From Deltaproteobacteria bacterium (GTDB taxonomy: Bacteria; Myxococcota_A; UBA9042; PHBI01): 45,745 nucleotides of DNA. Every line of letters begins with the position of its first letter. Position 1 is the stretch's first letter. Below, piece after piece: positions 25,248 through 33,123 of this stretch. The notes below the pieces were generated by a model. It was given only the letters and a program-made list of their open reading frames with translations, did not search any database and had not been told where the DNA came from. Both the position numbers and the translations under genes were made by a program. Location: contig WYBB01000263.1 in the NCBI GenBank assembly GCA_011526585.1, forward strand, positions 1 through 45,745, written 5' to 3'.

Positions 25248-26516
25248 TCAGCTCGATCCGAGTCGTCTCAGCGCCGCGCGCGCGTGCGCCTCCAGCCCCT
25301 CGTGGCGCGCCAACGCCGCCGCATCCGCGACCAACGCCTCGGCCTCGGTCGGCGCGGTGATCTCCATCCACGTGCGCACCCGCAGGAAGGTCATCACCGA
25401 CAGACCCCCGGTGTGCCGCGCCGTGCGTCCGGTCGGCAGCACGTGGTTCGGGCCCGCCCCGTAGTCGCCGAGGACCTCGGCGGCGTGCGCGCCGATGAAG
25501 AGGCCGCCGTAGTGGCGGAGCGACGGCGCGACGGACCAGGGGTCGCGCACCATCACCTCGAGGTGCTCGGGCGCCAGCGCGTTGCACACCGCGACCGCCT
25601 CGCCGATCTCGGCCGCCAGCACCGCCGCCCCGTTGCAGAGCGCCGCGCGCGCCGTGTCCGCCGTCGGCAGGCTCTCGAGCTGCGCCGCCAGCTCGTGCTC
25701 CACCCGCGCGATCAGTGCCTCGTCCGTCGTCACCAGGATCGGCACCGCGTCCGGATCGTGCTCGGCCTGACCGAGCAGATCGGCCGCGACCACCGCCGCG
25801 TCCGCTCCGCCATCGGCGAGCACGACCAGCTCCGACGGGCCGGCCAGCATGTCGATCCCCACGTCGCCGGCCACGAGCTTCTTCGCCGCTGTCACCCAGC
25901 GGTTGCCCGGCCCGACGACCACGTCGACCGCCGGCACCGCCCCGGCGCCATACGCCAGCGCCGCCACCGCCTGCGCCCCGCCGACCGCCAGGAGCGCGTC
26001 CGCCCCGGCCACGTGCGCCGCCGCCAGCGTGATCGGCGCCGGCCGCGGCGACGCCACCCAGACCTCCTCGACGCCCGCCGCGCGCGCCGTCACCGCGGTC
26101 ATCAAGACCGACGAGGGCAGCGGGAAGCGCCCGCCCGGCGCGTAACAGCCCGCGCGCTCGACCGGCGCCACGGTGTGGCCGGCCTGTCCGCCGGGGATCT
26201 GCACGACCAGGTCGCGCAACGCCGCGCGCTGCGCATCCGCGAACGCGCGCACCCGCTGCGCCGTGCGCTCGAGCAACGCCCGCTCCTCGGAGCCGAGCGC
26301 CTCGAACGCCGCGCGCAGCGCGTCCTTGCCCAGGACGAGCGGCGCACCCGGCGCCACGTCGCCGAGCTTCTCGCCCCACGCTCTGAGCGCCGCCTCGCCG
26401 CCGGCGCGCACCTCGTCGACGATCGCCGCCGCCGCCGCCAGCGTCGCCGCGTCGACCGCGCTGGCGCCGCGCCCCGTCAGCACCTCGGCCGGCGTCTTCC
26501 TCGCGAGCCCGCTCAC
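25248..26516 (-). CDS. hisD: Histidinol dehydrogenase
   Basis: A 422-residue enzyme that oxidises L-histidinol to L-histidine in two NAD-dependent steps, the last reactions of the pathway. Landmark motifs are PGGRFPLPSSVLM, VVVGPGNRWVTAAKKLV, DMLAGPSELVVLAD, GQAEHDPDA (zinc ligands), LAPEHLEV (catalytic Glu-His) and DYGAGPNHVLPT. The start is GTG 26516, overlapping the stop of the upstream hisA/I/E gene (GTGA). Earlier in-frame codons lie inside that gene and are rejected. Confidence 0.95.
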   Translation of the reverse strand: MSGLARKTPAEVLTGRGASAVDAATLAAAAAIVDEVRAGGEAALRAWGEKLGDVAPGAPLVLGKDALRAAFEALGSEERALLERTAQRVRAFADAQRAALRDLVVQIPGGQAGHTVAPVERAGCYAPGGRFPLPSSVLMTAVTARAAGVEEVWVASPRPAPITLAAAHVAGADALLAVGGAQAVAALAYGAGAVPAVDVVVGPGNRWVTAAKKLVAGDVGIDMLAGPSELVVLADGGADAAVVAADLLGQAEHDPDAVPILVTTDEALIARVEHELAAQLESLPTADTARAALCNGAAVLAAEIGEAVAVCNALAPEHLEVMVRDPWSVAPSLRHYGGLFIGAHAAEVLGDYGAGPNHVLPTGRTARHTGGLSVMTFLRVRTWMEITAPTEAEALVADAAALARHEGLEAHARAALRRLGSS

Positions 26517-27805
26517 GCCTCGCCCTCCCCGTCCGCGACCGCGTCCTCGGGCTTGGCGTCGCCCTTGCGCCGCACCACCTTGAGCGCGCGTCGGTCGAGC
26601 TCGGCCTCGACATCGGCGAGCGGCACGCCCGCGCGCGCCATCGCGACGAGGGTGAAGTAGAATACGTCGGCCGCCTCCCAGACGACCTGATCGGTACCGC
26701 GTGCCGCGCCGAGCTCTCGCGCTTCCTCGATCAGCTTGGCGCGCAAGAGCTTGGGGTCCTCGAGGACACGCCGAGTATACGATCCCTCGGGCGCGATATC
26801 GGCCCGGTCGCAGAGCCGTCGCGCCAGCGCGCCGAGCCCGCGGTCCTCGCCCCAGCAGGTCCAGGTGTTCTCGTGGCAGAAGCCGGCGCCGCTCTGGCGC
26901 ACGGTGAAGCGCAGCGCGTCGCGGTCGCAGTCGAGGCCGATCGCGATGAGCTCCTGCAGCGCGCCGGACTGCTCGCCCTTGACCCAGAGCGCATCGCGCG
27001 AGCGCGACCAGTAGACGCCGCGCCGCGTCTTGACCGCTTCGCGCACGCTCGCGAGGTTCGAGTAGACGAGGCCCAGCGCGCGCCCGAGCTCGTCGGTGAC
27101 GACCGTCGGCCAGAGCCCGTCGGCGCGGTCGCTCTTCATCGGGGCGACCAGCGCGTCGGCGAGCTCGAGCTTGCCCGAGTAGAGCGCCATGCCGACCTGG
27201 GCGTCGGCGCCGAGGCGATCGATCTCGGCGATCTCCTCGGCGGTGGTGATGCCGCCTGCGAAGGTCACCCGCGCCGACCCCGCCGCGCGCACGATCTCGC
27301 GGATCCGCGCCATGTCGGTGCCCTGCATGCGCCCCTCGTGCTCGACGAAGGTCACGAGGAAGCCGCCGACGTAGGGCGCGAGCTCGTGCATGCGCTCGAG
27401 GATCCCGCGCCCGGTGCGCCGCTGCCAGCCCTGGTCCACGACCTCGCCTTCGAAGGCGTCGAGGGCCGCGATGAGGCGCTGGCGCGGCAGCTTCGAGAGG
27501 AGCTCGGGGCGCGCCGCGGTGCCGATGATGATCCTGGCGGCGCCCTTGTCGAGCCAAGACAGCGCGGTCGGCAGATCGCGGATCCCGCCGCCGACGCGAC
27601 AGCGCCCGAGCGCCAGGAGCTCGTCGATGACGGCGGAGTTGTCGCCCTTGCCCAGCGCGCGATCGAGATCGATGACCGCGACCTCGCCCGCCACTGCGAA
27701 GCGGCGTGCGATCGGGCGCGGGTCGCCGGCGTGGATCTCGAGGTCCTTGCCGCCGATGAGCTGGACCGCGGCCCCACCCTGCAGATCGATCGAGGGGATG
27801 ATCAT
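26513..27805 (-). CDS. hisA-hisI-hisE: Fused HisA-HisI-HisE histidine biosynthesis protein
   Basis: A 430-residue fusion carrying three activities. Residues 1-~225 are a HisA-like ProFAR isomerase barrel with Asp7 (IPSIDL) and Asp116 (ALDA); the usual second catalytic Asp of the D-G motif is Glu157 (HEGRMQG). Residues ~227-320 are HisI (phosphoribosyl-AMP cyclohydrolase) with the metal site DCDRD (292-296) and zinc cysteines 293, 310 and 317. Residues ~335-410 are HisE (phosphoribosyl-ATP pyrophosphatase) with LIEEARE and VWEAADVFYF. HisE and HisI act on the second and third steps and HisA on the fourth, so the fusion joins consecutive reactions. HisI-HisE fusions are common; HisA on the same chain is unusual. 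Its ATG overlaps the hisF stop. Confidence 0.9.
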   Translation of the reverse strand: MIIPSIDLQGGAAVQLIGGKDLEIHAGDPRPIARRFAVAGEVAVIDLDRALGKGDNSAVIDELLALGRCRVGGGIRDLPTALSWLDKGAARIIIGTAARPELLSKLPRQRLIAALDAFEGEVVDQGWQRRTGRGILERMHELAPYVGGFLVTFVEHEGRMQGTDMARIREIVRAAGSARVTFAGGITTAEEIAEIDRLGADAQVGMALYSGKLELADALVAPMKSDRADGLWPTVVTDELGRALGLVYSNLASVREAVKTRRGVYWSRSRDALWVKGEQSGALQELIAIGLDCDRDALRFTVRQSGAGFCHENTWTCWGEDRGLGALARRLCDRADIAPEGSYTRRVLEDPKLLRAKLIEEARELGAARGTDQVVWEAADVFYFTLVAMARAGVPLADVEAELDRRALKVVRRKGDAKPEDAVADGEGEA

Positions 27806-28557
27806 CGCCGCACCTCGTAGCCCGCCTCGGCGAGCACGCGCTTGACGTCGGCGACGGTGTAGTCGCCGTCGTGGAAGATCGACGCGGCCAGGACCGCGGA
27901 GGCGCCTGCGCCGAGCGCCTCGGCCAGGTGCGCGGGGTGGGCCGCGCCGCCCGACGCGATCACAGGTACCTCGACCGCGTCGCTGATCGCTCTGAGCAGG
28001 GGCAGGTCGTAGCCCGAGCGGGTGCCGTCGCGATCCCAGCTCGTGAGCAGGATCTCGCCGACCCCGCGGGCGACGGCCTCGCGCGCCCAGTGCAGCGCAT
28101 CGATGCCGGTGCGCTCCTTGCCGGAGCGCACGACGACCTCCCAGCGATCGGGCGCGACCAGCGCCGCGTCCAGCGCCAGCACCGTGCACTGCGCGCCGAA
28201 CTCGGTCGCCATCTTCGTCAGGATCGTCGGGTCGGTGACGGCGGCGGTGTTGACCGAGACCTTGTCGGCGCCGGCTTCGAGCAGGCGCTGCGCGTCGGGG
28301 ACGGCGCGGATCCCGCCGCCGACGGTGAGCGGGATCGAGAGCACGTGGCGCACGCGTCGCACGGTCTCGAGCGCGTTGCCGCGGCCTTCGGGCGTCGCCG
28401 AGACGTCGAGCAGCACGAGCTCGTCGGCGCCCTGTTGCTCGTAGGCGTGCGCGCGCTCGGCCGGGTCGCCCGCGTCGCGCAGCCCCTGGAAGCGCACGCC
28501 CTTGACGACGCGGCCGCCGTCGACGTCGAGGCACGGGATGACGCGGCGCGTGAGCAT
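27802..28557 (-). CDS. hisF: Imidazole glycerol phosphate synthase cyclase subunit
   Basis: A 251-residue TIM-barrel enzyme that works with HisH to make imidazole glycerol phosphate and AICAR. It has the catalytic Asp11 in IPCLDVDGG, the second catalytic Asp in LTSWDRDGT, and the typical LTVGGGIR, GADKVSVNTAA and VIASGGA phosphate-binding segments. ATG 28557 overlaps the hisH stop by one base. It sits between hisH and hisA/I/E, keeping the pathway order. Confidence 0.96.
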   Translation of the reverse strand: MLTRRVIPCLDVDGGRVVKGVRFQGLRDAGDPAERAHAYEQQGADELVLLDVSATPEGRGNALETVRRVRHVLSIPLTVGGGIRAVPDAQRLLEAGADKVSVNTAAVTDPTILTKMATEFGAQCTVLALDAALVAPDRWEVVVRSGKERTGIDALHWAREAVARGVGEILLTSWDRDGTRSGYDLPLLRAISDAVEVPVIASGGAAHPAHLAEALGAGASAVLAASIFHDGDYTVADVKRVLAEAGYEVRR

Positions 28558-29165
28558 CAGCCGACCTCCAGCCAACGCGCGATGAGCGCCTGGCCCCAAG
28601 GGCCGGAGAGCTCGGGGTGGAACTGGCAGGCGAGGAGGTTGTCCCGTTCGAGCGCGGCGACGAAGGGGCCGCCGTGATCGGCGAGCGCGCACGAGAAACC
28701 CGGCGGCGCTTCGCCAAGGCGATAGCTGTTGGCGAAGTAGGCGTAGCCGGTCTCGATGAAGCGCATGCCCGGGGCGGCCACGACCCGGTTCCAGCCGAGC
28801 TGCGGGACCTTCAGGCCGGGCCCGGTGAAGCGCGCGACGTGCGCCGGCACGAGGCCGAGGCCGCGCACGCCCGGGGTCTCGTCGCTCGTCTCGCACAGGA
28901 GCTGGAGGCCGAGGCAGATCGCCATCGTCGGGCGGTCGGCGGCGACGCGCAGGGAGAGCGGCTCGACGAGATGAGCAGCGGAGAGCGCGCCCATGCCCGC
29001 GCCGAACGCGCCGACGCCGGGCAGCATCACGTGGCTCGCCTCGGCGATCGCGCGCGCCTCGGTGGTGACGAACGGGCGCGCGCCGAGGCGCTCGAAGGCG
29101 GCGATCACCGACGCGAGGTTGGCGATCCCGGTGCGCACGATGGCGACGTCACGCGCGGCCGCCAT
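28557..29165 (-). CDS. hisH: Imidazole glycerol phosphate synthase glutaminase subunit
   Basis: A 202-residue class I glutamine amidotransferase that supplies ammonia to HisF. The catalytic triad is Cys84 in MAICLGLQLL with His183 and Glu185 in QFHPELSG; LPGVGAFG forms the oxyanion-side loop. The length is normal for the family. It starts with ATG 29165, two bases after the hisB stop, and overlaps hisF by one base, so the two synthase subunits are made side by side. Confidence 0.96.
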   Translation of the reverse strand: MAAARDVAIVRTGIANLASVIAAFERLGARPFVTTEARAIAEASHVMLPGVGAFGAGMGALSAAHLVEPLSLRVAADRPTMAICLGLQLLCETSDETPGVRGLGLVPAHVARFTGPGLKVPQLGWNRVVAAPGMRFIETGYAYFANSYRLGEAPPGFSCALADHGGPFVAALERDNLLACQFHPELSGPWGQALIARWLEVG

Positions 29166-29167
29166 GG

Positions 29168-29752
29168 TCAGAGGACCCCCTTCTCGGAGGGGATCTGGCC
29201 GCCGCCGTCGGCGCGCACCGCGGCGCGTAGCGCGAGCGCGAGCGCCTTGAACGCCGCCTCGATCTTGTGGTGGTCGTTGTCGCCGGCGAGCACCTCGACG
29301 TGCAGCGCCATGCGCGCGGCGATGGCGAGCGACTGCAGGAAGTGCGTGAGGTTCTCGGTCGCGATGGTGCCGATCGTCTCGCGCGTGAGGCGCAGATCGA
29401 TCTTCGGGTAGGGGCGGCCGGAGAGATCGACGACCGCGCGCGCGAGCGCCTCGTCGAGCGGGGCGTAGGCGTGGCCGAAGCGCTCGATGCCGCGCTTGTC
29501 GCCGAGCGCCTCGGCGAGCGCCTGGCCGAGGGCGAGCGCGCAGTCCTCGGCGGTGTGGTGGTCGTCGATGTGCAGGTCGCCCTGGCAGGTGAGCTCGAGG
29601 TCGAAGCGCGCGAAGCGCGCGAGCGTCGCGAGCATGTGATCGAGGAAGCCGATCCCGGTCGACACCTGGGATTTGCCGCTGCCGTCGACGACCAGCGTCA
29701 GCGTGATCGCGGTCTCCTTCGTGGTGCGTGCGATCGTCGAGCGCCTGGTCAT
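29168..29752 (-). CDS. hisB: Imidazoleglycerol-phosphate dehydratase
   Basis: A 194-residue single-domain enzyme that dehydrates imidazole glycerol phosphate. The manganese-binding motifs GIGFLDHML, IDDHHTAEDCALALG and GDNDHHKIEAAFKALA are intact. There is no histidinol-phosphatase domain of the enterobacterial HisB type and no phosphatase gene in the operon, so that step must be encoded elsewhere. ATG 29752 overlaps the hisC stop (ATGA). Confidence 0.96.
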   Translation of the reverse strand: MTRRSTIARTTKETAITLTLVVDGSGKSQVSTGIGFLDHMLATLARFARFDLELTCQGDLHIDDHHTAEDCALALGQALAEALGDKRGIERFGHAYAPLDEALARAVVDLSGRPYPKIDLRLTRETIGTIATENLTHFLQSLAIAARMALHVEVLAGDNDHHKIEAAFKALALALRAAVRADGGGQIPSEKGVL

Positions 29753-30831
29753 GCCGCGCGCTCCTTCAGCTCACCCAGGACCTCGTCGATGGCGGCGCAC
29801 AGGCGCGCGTGCTGTGACGGGTCACCGGGGCAGGTGATGCGCACGCCGTCGTCGAGGCCGGGATCGGAGAACGCGCGCACGCCGATGCCGCGGCGCGCGA
29901 GCCCGTCGCGGAAGGCGAGCGCCGCGCCGGCATCGGACAAGCGCGAAAAGACGAAGTTGGCGTGCGAGCGCACCGGCTGGGCACCGCCCGCGCGCAAGAC
30001 GGCGTAGAGCTCTTCGCGCTCGGCGCGCACCGCGTCGACGTAGGCGCGCATGCGCGCTTCGCCGGTCTCGAGGTGCGCGAGCGCCAGCGCGATCGACGGC
30101 GCGGTGACCGAGTAGGGCGGGCCGGCGGCGCGCAGGGCGGCGATGACCGGCGGCGCCGCGGCGACGTAGCCGACGCGCAGGCCAGCCAGGCCCCACACCT
30201 TGGAGAGCGTGCGAAAGACGAGCACGTTGTCGTGCGCGGCGAGCAGCTCGCGCGTCGGGTCGTGGTCGGCGGTCTCGACGTAGGCGAAGTCGACGAGGAT
30301 GGCGATCTCGGGTGCGGCGGCGGCGATGCGGTGGATGGTCTCGGTCGGGATCAGCGCGCCGGTCGGGTTGTTGGGCGAGACGAGCGCGATGGCGCGGGGG
30401 CGCGGCTCGGCGGCGAGCGCGGCGAGCGCGAGGTCCTCGGGGAAGTGCTCGGCCGGCCAGGGCGGCGCGATGACCTCGGCGCCGATGAGCCGCGCGTAGT
30501 GCGGCAGCATGACGAAGGTCGGGCTCGGCAGGACGACGCGGTCGCCGGCCTGCAGGAAGGCGCGAAAGGCGCGGTCGAGCGCCTCGTCGGCGCCCGCGGT
30601 GACGAGGACCTGGCTCGGCGGGATCGCGAGGCGCGCGGCGAGGTGCGCTTCGAGCGGCGCGGCCGAGGGATAGCGGCGCACGATCTCGGGATCGGCGAGC
30701 GCGGCGAGCAGGTCCGGCGGGGGCGGCGGACCCTCGTTGCCGTGCAGCGGGAGGTCGATCGGAAAGCGCGCCTTGGGCACGTGATAGGCGGTGAGACCGC
30801 GCAGGCCGGGCACCGGGGTGGGCGGGCTCAT
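29749..30831 (-). CDS. hisC: Histidinol-phosphate aminotransferase
   Basis: A 360-residue PLP-dependent class II aminotransferase that converts imidazole acetol phosphate to histidinol phosphate. Motifs include LPLHGNEGPP, VTAGADEALD, SPNNPTGALI, the PLP lysine in RTLSKVWGLAGLRVGY, and a late RSHANFVFSR. ATG 30831 overlaps the hisG stop (ATGA). Paralogues can act on aromatic amino acids, but the location inside the his operon makes the assignment firm. Confidence 0.95.
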   Translation of the reverse strand: MSPPTPVPGLRGLTAYHVPKARFPIDLPLHGNEGPPPPPDLLAALADPEIVRRYPSAAPLEAHLAARLAIPPSQVLVTAGADEALDRAFRAFLQAGDRVVLPSPTFVMLPHYARLIGAEVIAPPWPAEHFPEDLALAALAAEPRPRAIALVSPNNPTGALIPTETIHRIAAAAPEIAILVDFAYVETADHDPTRELLAAHDNVLVFRTLSKVWGLAGLRVGYVAAAPPVIAALRAAGPPYSVTAPSIALALAHLETGEARMRAYVDAVRAEREELYAVLRAGGAQPVRSHANFVFSRLSDAGAALAFRDGLARRGIGVRAFSDPGLDDGVRITCPGDPSQHARLCAAIDEVLGELKERAA

Positions 30832-31709
30832 GGCACGATCTGCGACAGGCGCGAGACGATGATGTCGCTGCCGCCCGTGGCGCGAAGGAGCGGGATGAGC
30901 TTGGGCAGGTCGCGCTGCGGCACGGCGGCCTTGACCGCGTAGGCGTCCTCGCCGTGAAGGCGCGCGATCGTCGGCTGGCGCATGCAGGGGAGGATCGCGA
31001 CCAGGCGCTCGAGATCGGCGGCGGCGACGTTGACCTCGAGGATCACGCGCTGGCGCGCTTCGAGCACCGAGCGCAAGAGCATGGCGAAGTCCTCGATGCG
31101 CTGGCGACGCTTGGGCTCGTCGAGCGAGCGCGGGTGGGCGAAGAGGCGCGTCGAGCTCTGCATGAGCTCTTCGACGATGGCGAGGTGGTTGGCGCGCAGC
31201 GTCGAGCCCGAGGCGGTGTTGTCGACGATGACGTCGGCGTCCTCGGGCGGCAGCACCTCGGTCGCGCCGTAGGAGCGAAGGAAGGTCGCGTCGAGCCCGC
31301 GCTGGGCGATCCAGCGGCGCGTGAGCGCCTCGTACTCGGAGGCGACGACCAGCGGGCGCCCCGACGCCGCGGGCAGGTGACCGTCGACGAGCAGCTCCTC
31401 GGGGGCGGCGGCGACGATGCGCACCGGGTCGAGGCGCGTGTCGACGAGCTCGACCAGGTCGGCGCCGAGCTCGGCGACCCAGTCGGCGCCGGCGAAGCCG
31501 ATGTCGCGCGCGCCGGCGTGAAGCATGCCGACGATGTTCTGGGGCTTGAGGATCTTGGCGTCGAAGTGCTCGAGCGAGACCGACGGGCGGTAGCCGCGCT
31601 CGTCGACGCGCACGCGGATCCCGGCGTCGGCGAGCAGGCTCAGGACGCCGTCCTGCATGCGCCCCTTGGGCAGGGCGAGCTTGACGAGATCGGGGTGCGA
31701 GAGGGTCAA
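30828..31709 (-). CDS. hisG: ATP phosphoribosyltransferase, long form
   Basis: A 293-residue enzyme that starts the histidine pathway by joining ATP and PRPP. It has VKLALPKGRMQ, DIGFAGADWVAELGADLVEL and the PRPP-binding DVIVDNTASGSTLR. The extra C-terminal ~80 residues match the regulatory (histidine-feedback) domain of the long form, so no HisZ partner is needed. The start is TTG 31709, supported by GGAG nine bases upstream. It is the first gene of the operon; I found no histidine-rich leader peptide or obvious attenuator in the 190 bases upstream. Confidence 0.94.
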   Translation of the reverse strand: MTLSHPDLVKLALPKGRMQDGVLSLLADAGIRVRVDERGYRPSVSLEHFDAKILKPQNIVGMLHAGARDIGFAGADWVAELGADLVELVDTRLDPVRIVAAAPEELLVDGHLPAASGRPLVVASEYEALTRRWIAQRGLDATFLRSYGATEVLPPEDADVIVDNTASGSTLRANHLAIVEELMQSSTRLFAHPRSLDEPKRRQRIEDFAMLLRSVLEARQRVILEVNVAAADLERLVAILPCMRQPTIARLHGEDAYAVKAAVPQRDLPKLIPLLRATGGSDIIVSRLSQIVP

Positions 31710-31836
31710 GGCGTCGGTCTCCGAGCGGCGCCTCGGGGCGGGCGCGCGAAGCGTTCGGATAGCTCAGAACGCGTGATTTTCCAAGCAGCGCGCGCGCTCT
31801 CCGTAACGACCCGGGAGGGGCCGAGGAGGCGACTCG

Positions 31837-31864
31837 TTGACATGTGGGGCCCGGTGGCTAGCAT
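31837..31864 (+). promoter_or_regulatory. Sigma70-like promoter
   Basis: A perfect TTGACA (31837-31842), a 16-base spacer and TAGCAT (31859-31864) lie just upstream of the small membrane protein gene. Transcription would start near 31871 and leave a leader of about 28 bases with GGGAGAAGG as ribosome-binding site. It is the best sigma70 match that I noticed in the window. Confidence 0.75.
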
Positions 31865-31898
31865 CGCGGGCGATCCTCTTTGGCCCGGGAGAAGGCGC

Positions 31899-32150
31899 AT
31901 GTTCTGGTACTTCCTGTTCGGTGGCGCGGCGGTGGCGGCGATCTATGCGTTCTTCCGTGGGCAGAACCCGCTCATCTGGTTCTTCACCTCGGTGCCGGGC
32001 GTGCCGCTCTTGGCGCTGATGCCGCCGGCCAAGGGCAAGGGCCTCGGTGAGCAGCACCGCGCGCGGCGCGAGGTCGGCAACAAGGTCGGCCTGGTCGTCG
32101 GCGGCGGCGTGCTGGCGCTGGCGCTGGTGCTCAAGATCCTCGGTGTCTGA
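31899..32150 (+). CDS. Small two-helix membrane protein
   Basis: An 83-residue protein of unknown family. Two hydrophobic stretches (MFWYFLFGGAAVAAIYAFF at the start and VGLVVGGGVLALALVLKILG at the end) flank a Pro-containing segment and a basic loop (KGKGLGEQHRARREVGNK). A good ribosome-binding site precedes ATG 31899. Its end overlaps the start of the methyltransferase gene, so it is co-translated with it. Confidence 0.75.
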   Translation: MFWYFLFGGAAVAAIYAFFRGQNPLIWFFTSVPGVPLLALMPPAKGKGLGEQHRARREVGNKVGLVVGGGVLALALVLKILGV

Positions 32151-33123
32151 GGTCGCGCCGGGCGCGGACGCGCTCATCGAACGCCAGGCCGGGATGTTGA
32201 AGAACCGCGTCGCCAAGAACGCGCGCAACCTCGCGCGTTGGGCGCGGCGTGAGGGGGTCGCCGCCTATCGCGTCTACGACTGCGACATCCCGGAGCTGCC
32301 GCTGACCGTCGATCGCTACGCGACCGAGGACGACGGCGTGCACGCGGTGGTCGCGGTGTGGCACGGGCGCTCGCAGGCGATCCCCGGCTGGACCGGGGCG
32401 ATGGGCCGCGCGATCGCGGAGGCGCTGGCGCTCGAGCCCGCGCGCCTGCACCTGAAGACGCGGGCGCGCCAGGAGGGCGCACGGCAATACGAGCGGCTGG
32501 CGACTCGCGACGTGCGCCACGTCGTGCGTGAGGACGGGCTCGCCTTCGTCGTCAATCTCGACGACTACCTCGACACCGGGCTCTTCCTCGACCACCGCGT
32601 GATGCGGCGCATGGTGCGCGCGGAGGCGGCGGGCCGGCGCGTGCTCAACCTCTTCGCCTACACCGGGGCGTTCTCGGTGCACGCGGCGGCGGGCGGCGCG
32701 GCGCACGTCACCACCATCGACATGTCGCAGACCTACCTCGACTGGGCGCGCGACAACCTGGCGGCCAATGGGCTCGCCGGGCCGCGCTGCGAGCTCGTGC
32801 GCGCCGATGTGATGCAGTGGCTCGCGACCCCGAGCGGCGCCCGCTGGGACATGGCGATCGTCGACCCGCCGACGTTTTCGAACTCGAAGAAGATGCGCGG
32901 GGTCTTCGACGTGCAGCGCGATCACGCGTGGCTCCTGCAGCGCGTGCGCGAGCGCCTCGTCCCCGGCGGGGTGATCTGGTTTTCGTGCAACGCGCGGCGC
33001 TTCAAGCCCGACCCCGCGGCGTTCGCCGGCATGAGCGCGGTGCGCGAGATCTCCCAGGTGACGGTGCCGTTCGACTTCCGCGACAAGAAGATCCACCGCG
33101 CGTGGCGGTTGGAGTGCGCATGA
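32143..33123 (+). CDS. RlmK-like 23S rRNA guanine methyltransferase
   Basis: A 326-residue SAM-dependent methyltransferase. It closely resembles the C-terminal (RlmK) half of E. coli RlmL, which makes m7G2069 in 23S rRNA: NRVAKNARNLARWARREG, VYDCDIPELPLTVDRY, LKTRARQEGARQYERL, DYLDTGLFLDHR, the SAM-binding LNLFAYTGAFSVHAA, and catalytic DPPTFSNSKKM. The N-terminal THUMP/m2G half of RlmL is absent, so this is a stand-alone RlmK. The start is GTG 32143, which overlaps the previous stop; the gene ends in an ATGA overlap with the next one. RlmI-type specificity is an alternative, but the NSKKM region fits RlmK better. Confidence 0.85.
   Translation: MSEVAPGADALIERQAGMLKNRVAKNARNLARWARREGVAAYRVYDCDIPELPLTVDRYATEDDGVHAVVAVWHGRSQAIPGWTGAMGRAIAEALALEPARLHLKTRARQEGARQYERLATRDVRHVVREDGLAFVVNLDDYLDTGLFLDHRVMRRMVRAEAAGRRVLNLFAYTGAFSVHAAAGGAAHVTTIDMSQTYLDWARDNLAANGLAGPRCELVRADVMQWLATPSGARWDMAIVDPPTFSNSKKMRGVFDVQRDHAWLLQRVRERLVPGGVIWFSCNARRFKPDPAAFAGMSAVREISQVTVPFDFRDKKIHRAWRLECA

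Noticed and set aside
26513..27805. HisA-HisI-HisE fusion as a frameshift or assembly artefact
   Set aside because: All three domains are in one frame with natural linkers, every domain keeps its motifs, and the flanking overlaps (ATGA, GTGA) are intact.
31710..31836. Histidine attenuator or leader peptide upstream of hisG
   Set aside because: No short frame with consecutive His codons and no terminator/anti-terminator pair could be seen.
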